Below are positions 28,126 to 34,148 of a stretch of 34,148 bases of DNA, piece by piece (the first letter of the stretch is position 1; every line of letters starts with the position of its first letter). Under the pieces are notes generated by a model. That model was not told the origin of the DNA and did no database searches. It saw only the letters and a program-made list of their open reading frames with translations. The stretch comes from Prolixibacteraceae bacterium (GTDB lineage: Bacteria > Bacteroidota > Bacteroidia > Bacteroidales > Prolixibacteraceae): assembly GCA_016930365.1 (NCBI GenBank), contig JAFGGY010000112.1:1-34148 (forward strand), in the 5' to 3' direction. The position numbers were made by a program, and so were the translations under genes.

Positions 28126-29940
28126 TTATGGAGCTACAGCTCCAATAAATGGTTTTGTATTTTCGTCAATACCCATCAATGCCGATACTTTTGCAGGTAT
28201 TGATGCCGGAGTGCCAATTGTTGCATATTCCGGGCTTAAATGAAAATCTTTGTTATCAATATCGACAAATAAAGACGATTCTATATTTTCAAGATATTCT
28301 GAATTGACCAGGAATTCACTATGTATATTGGTTAACTCTTCAGGCGAAAATATGTCAATACGACATCTTTCATTCTGATAAGGGCTCCATTGAATAATTG
28401 CAGCTTTTTCGGCTTCATCGTTTGTGTTACGAATAAATACATCGTTGTCAAATGTCTTTAAATGTGGAACGGTAAGTCTTTCGCATAAATAGGCTGCTTG
28501 TTCTGCATTAAGCATCGATGAATTTGATTCTTCGGTGAAATACATGAGATTATTTACAAACATATGGCCAAAACGCTTTTCTACATCAGGTCCTAAGGTT
28601 ACGTGCCATCCAAAAACACCAAGTTGGTCGCCACGGCTGTCACGTCGGAAACTTACCTTGCTGTCAATAAATGTATTGTTAAAAACATGTACATCACACG
28701 AGTTTAAAACAAGCATGGCATTTTCGCAGTTTTCAAAAACATTTCCGGCTACGGTTGCGCCATTCGATATTTCGAAGAAGAATCCATTTTGACTAACATT
28801 TTCAACATGGTTGTTAATGAAAGCACCATCGTTGTTGCCTACATCCCACCAAACACCGTTGGAATTTGGTTGATTAGTTACAAGGTTATGACGAACAATG
28901 GCGTTATGGCTTTGATTGAATATTTTAACCGATGAAGGGTAATAACCTGTCCATTTTTCAATGTTGTTGTTTTCAAAAATATTATTTTCAAGAATAACGT
29001 CTTTCGAAGCAACAATATAAATACCTTCAGTGTTGGTGTTGAATACATTACAGTTGCGTAATATCAGGCTGTCGCTAATAGCAAACATACCAATTTTGAA
29101 ACAATTTGAGAAAGTACAATTTTCGAAAACAGTTCCGACTACATCTCTGCCGTGTTGGTCAATGGCCAGCCCCGCACCACCAATATGTACCATCGTATCG
29201 GCATATTGCGTAAATGTGATGCCCCGGATTACTGGTCCTCTTTTGTCGGGTTCTTTGCCATTAACACTTGACAAAGGACGATAAAGAGCTTTTCGGAAAG
29301 CGGTAATCTCAATAACTTTGCTTTTAGGATTTGTGCCAATATATATTTGCTTATTCTCATAATCAACATAAAACGTTGAATCGTTTACCTCGTCGGTATT
29401 TCCGGCCGATTGTAGAAACTGGCCATCAATAAAAACAGCATCGTTATTGAAACGGTGCATAGGTGTGAATCGTTCGTTTCCTCTGCGGTTCCACCAGCTT
29501 TCGGGGCCGTCGGGAAACAATTTTTCCCAATTGGTAACCCATAGGCTATCGTTAACCTGTTGCCATCTGTCTGCTACCAGTGTTCCGTTTAGTACAGGTT
29601 TTTCGTTGCCATAAGCCTGAATGGTAATGCCCTGGTTGAATTCCAAATCGCCCGAACGATAGGTTCCACCACGCAGAACAATGGCATCGCCGCTTGTTAC
29701 TTTTGCAAAGGCACTCTCGATTGTAGTTGGTTTATCGAGCGTTAAACCATCTGATTTTTCATTTCCCTCGGGTGAAACATAGTAAATTTTACCACTTACG
29801 TCGGGCAAATCGTATGTTTGGTTTACAGGACCATATTTTACTTCTTCAACCTGCTTTTCGGTAGCCGGATTGCATGAAGCAAATACACTCAAAAGGATAC
29901 CCATCCCCAAAAAATAACGAACTGAAGTAATAACTCTCAT
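28126..29940 (-). CDS. Right-handed parallel beta-helix repeat lipoprotein, candidate carbohydrate-active enzyme (GH120/GH141-like fold)
   Basis: The ORF track starts at 29979, but MRVITSVRYFLGMGILLSVFASC (Met at 29940) is a proper lipoprotein signal with lipobox. KIYYVSPEGNEKSDGLTLDKPTTIESAFAKVTSGDAIVLRGGTYRSG, then beta-helix rungs such as VFENCTFSNCFKIGMFAISDSLILRNCNVFNTNTEGIYIVASKDVILENNIFENNN. Confidence 0.8.
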   Translation of the reverse strand: MRVITSVRYFLGMGILLSVFASCNPATEKQVEEVKYGPVNQTYDLPDVSGKIYYVSPEGNEKSDGLTLDKPTTIESAFAKVTSGDAIVLRGGTYRSGDLEFNQGITIQAYGNEKPVLNGTLVADRWQQVNDSLWVTNWEKLFPDGPESWWNRRGNERFTPMHRFNNDAVFIDGQFLQSAGNTDEVNDSTFYVDYENKQIYIGTNPKSKVIEITAFRKALYRPLSSVNGKEPDKRGPVIRGITFTQYADTMVHIGGAGLAIDQHGRDVVGTVFENCTFSNCFKIGMFAISDSLILRNCNVFNTNTEGIYIVASKDVILENNIFENNNIEKWTGYYPSSVKIFNQSHNAIVRHNLVTNQPNSNGVWWDVGNNDGAFINNHVENVSQNGFFFEISNGATVAGNVFENCENAMLVLNSCDVHVFNNTFIDSKVSFRRDSRGDQLGVFGWHVTLGPDVEKRFGHMFVNNLMYFTEESNSSMLNAEQAAYLCERLTVPHLKTFDNDVFIRNTNDEAEKAAIIQWSPYQNERCRIDIFSPEELTNIHSEFLVNSEYLENIESSLFVDIDNKDFHLSPEYATIGTPASIPAKVSALMGIDENTKPFIGAVAP

Positions 29941-30121
29941 TTGTTTAAATGTTAGATTTATAAATAATTTTTTTCCCACGATAAAAATATGTATAAACTG
30001 GTAAAATAAAAATAGCTTTGAAGAATAAACAGAAAAAATACCCCTTTATTAAATAAAAAATCCACTTTGTGTACATATAAATTCTGTAACATGTCTTTCA
30101 AAAACAAATTACACTCGAATT

Positions 30122-30697
30122 TTACCGGTAAAAATTCATTTCGTTGATGTACTGATTTACTTCGGGCGACAAAAAATAGCGCACGTCTTTTCCTTTGGCA
30201 AAGGCTTTTCGGATAAAGGTGGAAGATATCTCGATAAGCGGGGCATCGATAAATTCGAAGTTTTTGCCAAAATCGATTTGTGTGTGGTCGAATCCGGGGC
30301 GTGGATACACCAAAAACTTATAATCGGCGGCCAGTATTTCCCAGTTTTTCCATTTTTTAAAAGTGACGTAATTGTCGGCACCCATAATCAGGTAGAAATC
30401 GCGCTTAGGGTATTTCTCTTTTAAATATACCAGGGTGTCGATGGTGTAGTTGGGTTGCGGTAATTTGAATTCGATGTCGGAAGCCACAAAGCGGTGGTCG
30501 TTGCCAATGGCGCGGTTAACCAGTTCCAGGCGCTGGTAATTGTCGAGCAGGTTCGAACGTTTCTTTAGCGGGTTTTGTGGCGTTACAATAAACCATATTT
30601 GTTGTAAGGGACCAAATTCAACCATGTAGTTTGCAATGGCCGTATGGCCAATGTGTATCGGGTTGAATGAGCCGAAAAACAAGCCGGTTTTGTACAT
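30122..30697 (-). CDS. nadD: Nicotinate-nucleotide adenylyltransferase
   Basis: GLFFGSFNPIHIGHTAIANYM, FYLIMGADNYVTFKKWKNWEIL, IEISSTFIRKAFAKGKDVRYFLSPEVNQYI are NadD motifs. Confidence 0.95.
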   Translation of the reverse strand: MYKTGLFFGSFNPIHIGHTAIANYMVEFGPLQQIWFIVTPQNPLKKRSNLLDNYQRLELVNRAIGNDHRFVASDIEFKLPQPNYTIDTLVYLKEKYPKRDFYLIMGADNYVTFKKWKNWEILAADYKFLVYPRPGFDHTQIDFGKNFEFIDAPLIEISSTFIRKAFAKGKDVRYFLSPEVNQYINEMNFYR

Positions 30698-30702
30698 TTG
30701 TA

Positions 30703-31269
30703 TTATTTTTTTAGAAATTCCTCCAATGTTTTTTCTGCCTCGGCAAAAGCATCTTCCAGTTTGTCGTTTACAATAATTTTATCGAAGCGAGGGGCGAAAG
30801 TGAGTTCGTATTTTGCTTTTTCAACCCTGGTTTTGATAACCTCGTTGTTGTCGGTCGAACGGGCTTTTAGCCTTTTTTCGAGTGTTTCAACCGATGGGGG
30901 CTGAATAAATATCGAAAGGGCATCGTCGCCATAGTATTCTTTTATATTGCAACCACCTACTACATCTACATCAAATACAACGTTTTTACCCTTGTTGCGT
31001 ATTCTTTCGACTTCCGATTTGAGGGTGCCATAAAATTTGTCGGGATAAACTTCTTCCCACTCCAAAAATTCTTCGTTCTCAATTTTGCGTTTAAAATCGT
31101 TTAGCGGGATGAAATAGTAGTCTTTTCCATCGGTTTCGTTTACGCGTGGCTGGCGGCTGGTAGCCGATATTGAAAATTCGAGGTTGTAGTTTTTCGATAA
31201 AAGATATTTTACAATGGTGGTTTTTCCTGCACCCGACGGTGCCGAAAATATGATGAGTTTTCCCTTCAT
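30703..31269 (-). CDS. gmk: Guanylate kinase
   Basis: KLIIFSAPSGAGKTTIVKYLL (P-loop), SISATSRQPRVNETDGKDYYFI, FLEWEEVYPDKFYGT, VVFDVDVVGGCNIK. Confidence 0.96.
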   Translation of the reverse strand: MKGKLIIFSAPSGAGKTTIVKYLLSKNYNLEFSISATSRQPRVNETDGKDYYFIPLNDFKRKIENEEFLEWEEVYPDKFYGTLKSEVERIRNKGKNVVFDVDVVGGCNIKEYYGDDALSIFIQPPSVETLEKRLKARSTDNNEVIKTRVEKAKYELTFAPRFDKIIVNDKLEDAFAEAEKTLEEFLKK

Positions 31270-31271
31270 TC

Positions 31272-32144
31272 TTATAAAATATTCAATGTTTGTTCTTTAA
31301 TTCGTTCCAGGGCGTCTTTCATGCCAATAACCAGTTTCTGAATTTCGGCATGGTTGGCTTTTGAGCCCATGGTGTTTATTTCGCGGCCAATTTCCTGCGA
31401 TATAAAAGCCAGTTTTTTGCCCGGGGCTTCGTCGTTAAGCGTTTCTAAAAAGTAGGTGCAATGGTTGTCAAGACGTACTTTTTCTTCGTTAATGTCGAGC
31501 TTTTCTAAGTAGAAAATCAGTTCTTGCTCAAAGCGGTTTTCGTCGCTCTGAATGTTGCTTTTGAGTTCTTTTAACGCATCGGTTAAGCGGGTTTTTACTC
31601 TTTCAATTCGCTCGCTTTCGTAGGGCTCAACTTCCGATTTGAGTTGTTGAATGGTGTTAATTTGTTCTGCAATATCGGTGTGCAAAGCCTCGCCTTCCTG
31701 CTGTCTGAACTGGTCGAGTTTGTCAATAGCTTCGTTAATGCAGCTTAGAATTACGGCCCATTCTTTCTCGTCGAGTTGTTCGTGCTCGGTTTTTACGGCA
31801 TCGGGCAGGCGCATAATGGTGTGTATGGCGCGCTCGCTAATTTCGAGCTCCAGGTCGTTGCAAACCGACACAAGCTGTTTAAAGTAATTTTTAACCACCG
31901 GGGCATTTATTACCGAGTTGGTTTCGTCGCCCAGTTGGTCAAAATAGAGGATAAAATCGATTTTGCCGCGGAATAACTTTTCGGCAATTATCTTCCTTAT
32001 TTCAAGGTCTTTCGATTTGTAAATGTTGGGCAAACGTGTGTTGATGTCGAGTTGCTTGCTGTTGAGCGATTTAATTTCAATTGTTACTTTTTTACTGGGA
32101 AGTTCGCATTCTGCTTTCCCATAGCCGGTCATCGATTTTATCAT
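31272..32144 (-). CDS. YicC family endoribonuclease-like protein
   Basis: MIKSMTGYGKAE N-terminus and C-terminal GKKLAFISQEIGREINTMGSKANHAEIQKLVIGMKDALERIKEQTLNI are YicC hallmarks; adjacent to gmk. Confidence 0.94.
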   Translation of the reverse strand: MIKSMTGYGKAECELPSKKVTIEIKSLNSKQLDINTRLPNIYKSKDLEIRKIIAEKLFRGKIDFILYFDQLGDETNSVINAPVVKNYFKQLVSVCNDLELEISERAIHTIMRLPDAVKTEHEQLDEKEWAVILSCINEAIDKLDQFRQQEGEALHTDIAEQINTIQQLKSEVEPYESERIERVKTRLTDALKELKSNIQSDENRFEQELIFYLEKLDINEEKVRLDNHCTYFLETLNDEAPGKKLAFISQEIGREINTMGSKANHAEIQKLVIGMKDALERIKEQTLNIL

Positions 32145-32223
32145 AAATGCAAAATTTTTGGCTAATTTAATGCATTCAAGTCAAAAAATAGTGTTCAATT
32201 TAAAATAAGCATGTTTTTGTCGA

Positions 32224-33078
32224 TTAAAAAGCAGTTTCGTGTGCATCGAAACAAAGCATCGAAATGTAATCAACGACCTGGGTCGATGAGTGTATTTCGC
32301 CCGAATGCCCCCTGCTGAGTACTTTCATTTGTGGGTTTTTGTACTCGGCTTTTGCATAGGCTGTTAATGCCATTATGCAGCCAAATCCACAAGCTGTAAC
32401 CGAATGTCGTTTAACCTGGTTGAAAATTTGTTCGGTGTTGAGTTCCAGTATCTCGTTTACCACCATTTGGTCTTTTTCGAAGCCGGTTAGAGGGTGTTCG
32501 TAATGCGAAAAGTCGCTCGAAGCTAAAATGAAAATATTTCGGTTTGTTCTTTGGCGTGCCTGTGCAATACGTTTAGCCAATTCAACTGCATTGTCGGGGG
32601 TTTGCCGGTTAAGGGTTATCATAACAATTTTGAAGGGAGAGGGTATAAAGTGTTGCAGGAAAGGAAGTTGTACCTCGCCTGAGTGTTCGCTTTGGTGTGC
32701 CAGCTCGTTCACCTCGATATTCAGTGCTTCGATAAATTCTTTATCGCTTTCGATTTGGCCAAGCGGTGTTTCCCAAAAGTCAACGCCACTAACATTAAAA
32801 TTGCCACTGCCAATTCCGGTATGGTTCGGATTGATAACTACAAAAGTTTCAACTAGGGTGTGGTGGTTTCGGAGAATATTAAAAATTGGTGCAGCATGAT
32901 GCCCCGAGTAAACATAGCCTGCATGTGGTGTTACAGCTCCAATGAGATGGTTTAAAGGAGGCATGCTCTGAGTGTGCGTTGTGTCGATGTCCATGCTATC
33001 GAACATCGAAGCAATTTCGGTAGCGGTTCGCGGATAAAATTTTCCGGCAAAAGCTGCGTGTCGTATGCTCGTTTCCAT
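32224..33078 (-). CDS. amrB: AmmeMemoRadiSam system protein B (MEMO1 family)
   Basis: FAGKFYPRTATEIASMFD, GAVTPHAGYVYSGHHAAPIF, VVINPNHTGIG, ILASSDFSHYE, TACGFGCIMAL. ORF track starts at 33126, overlapping the upstream gene; METSIRHAAFAGKFYP (Met at 33078) is the likelier start. Confidence 0.92.
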   Translation of the reverse strand: METSIRHAAFAGKFYPRTATEIASMFDSMDIDTTHTQSMPPLNHLIGAVTPHAGYVYSGHHAAPIFNILRNHHTLVETFVVINPNHTGIGSGNFNVSGVDFWETPLGQIESDKEFIEALNIEVNELAHQSEHSGEVQLPFLQHFIPSPFKIVMITLNRQTPDNAVELAKRIAQARQRTNRNIFILASSDFSHYEHPLTGFEKDQMVVNEILELNTEQIFNQVKRHSVTACGFGCIMALTAYAKAEYKNPQMKVLSRGHSGEIHSSTQVVDYISMLCFDAHETAF

Positions 33079-33079
33079 T

Positions 33080-34117
33080 TCAGTAGTGTTTAAAAATTTT
33101 CGTTCCACAATTTTTGCATAGCCCATCGGTGGTTAAGCCTTTGGTCGAAATGTGATAATAGGTTCGTTCAACAACTGTTTTGCCACACTTAGGACAAAGC
33201 GTGTTGCTGTGTATTTCGGTGGCAATATTACCAAGATAAACAAAATTTAGATACGAACGGGCAATATCGTACAAATCGAACAGCAATTCGGGTGGTGTAG
33301 GGTATTGGGTCGATTCGTAGCGCGGGAAATACCGACTTAAATGGAGGGGAGTGTCCTTGCCGGTTTCGTTGGCAATCCATTTGCACATATCCTCAAAGGT
33401 TTCTTCGTCGCTGTTGCCCATTGGGATAACCAGGTTGGTGAGTTCGAGATGATTTCCCGATTTGGCTATTCGCTTAATGGTTTCCAATACGGGTTTTAGC
33501 GTTGCTTTCGAATATTTTCGGTAAAATTCGTTGGTGAACCCCTTCAGGTCGATGTTGAAAGCATCGATGTATTCGAGCAGCATGTGTAGGGGGTCGGGGT
33601 TGATGTAACCGTTGCTGACCATTACTGTTTTTTTACCACTCATTTTTACCAGTCGGGCGGTTTCGAGCATATACTCGTAGTTAACGGTAGGCTCGTTATA
33701 GGTGAAAGCCAGGCCAATACTTTGTGTGTTTGTATCAACCAGTTCACTCATTTGTTCGGGTTGAATGTTTTTTGTAGGAATAGCCGGTTTGCGGTTGTTA
33801 ACCTGCGATAAGCTGTGGTTCTGGCAAAAGTTGCAATGCAAATTGCAGCCGCTTGTGCCTATCGAGGTAATCTGGCTGCCGGGATAAAAATGGTAGAGTG
33901 GTTTTTTTTCAATTGGGTCGGTTTCCATGGCTGCAATTCGGGCATATACTTCCGACGATAGTATGCCGTTGCGGTTCCGCCTGGCATGGCAATCGCCAAA
34001 TTTCCCTTCTTCAATAATGCAGTTCCGGGGACAAAGCAAACATTGAACCTGGTGTTTGTCAAGTTTGCTGTAAAAAGATGCTTCGTACATAGTAAGGTTT
34101 GTTATTGGTGAATACAA
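33080..34117 (-). CDS. amrS: AmmeMemoRadiSam system radical SAM enzyme
   Basis: VQCLLCPRNCIIEEGKFGDCHARRN, GTSGCNLHCNFCQNHSLSQ (CX3CX2C), GLAFTYNEPTVNYEYM, GNIATEIHSNTLCPKCGKTVVERTYY with C-terminal CPKC/CKNC cysteines. Confidence 0.94.
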   Translation of the reverse strand: MYSPITNLTMYEASFYSKLDKHQVQCLLCPRNCIIEEGKFGDCHARRNRNGILSSEVYARIAAMETDPIEKKPLYHFYPGSQITSIGTSGCNLHCNFCQNHSLSQVNNRKPAIPTKNIQPEQMSELVDTNTQSIGLAFTYNEPTVNYEYMLETARLVKMSGKKTVMVSNGYINPDPLHMLLEYIDAFNIDLKGFTNEFYRKYSKATLKPVLETIKRIAKSGNHLELTNLVIPMGNSDEETFEDMCKWIANETGKDTPLHLSRYFPRYESTQYPTPPELLFDLYDIARSYLNFVYLGNIATEIHSNTLCPKCGKTVVERTYYHISTKGLTTDGLCKNCGTKIFKHY

Positions 34118-34148
34118 TTTAGGGTTCTGATTTTATTTATCCAAAAAA

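Noticed and set aside
32528-32899. 123-aa plus-strand ORF inside amrB
   Set aside because: Cys/Arg/Ser-rich shadow translation of a conserved MEMO-family gene.

Overview
The window reads as Bacteroidota DNA. It carries TAA-rich compact operons, T9SS sorting tails, lipoprotein signals and SusCD-style glycan enzymology, but no SusC/SusD pair. Positions 1-27922 (+) hold one long, tightly spaced hemicellulose-degradation cluster. In order: GH5 (5' truncated by the window edge), GH127/146-type DUF1680, GH43+CBM6, LamG+GH43, a CE1/LpqC-like esterase, a Sde182/DUF1593 nucleoside-hydrolase-like lipoprotein, NPCBM+Ig+GH27, GH2, a second GH27 with an inserted NPCBM-like domain, GH95, GH31 with PA14, then a sugar/polyol-type oxidoreductase trio (MDR, AKR, MDR). 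A strong bidirectional hairpin terminator follows. A minus-strand block then encodes a parallel beta-helix lipoprotein, nadD, gmk, a YicC-family protein, and the AmmeMemoRadiSam B and radical-SAM proteins. The most interesting points are: (i) the GH95 has Thr where alpha-L-fucosidases usually have His, suggesting alpha-L-galactosidase, which fits a corn-type complex arabinoxylan target; (ii) an AKR plus two MDR dehydrogenases attached to the operon suggests a reductive (polyol) route in which D- and L-galactose could converge on meso-galactitol; (iii) the second GH27 carries an NPCBM-like domain in permuted order; (iv) the beta-helix lipoprotein has an Asp/Glu pair resembling GH120; (v) a 59-nt element folds into a three-way junction with no unpaired bases at the junction; (vi) REP-like repeats overprint the N-termini of the oxidoreductase ORFs. 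All assignments come from reading motifs by eye; no searches were run.
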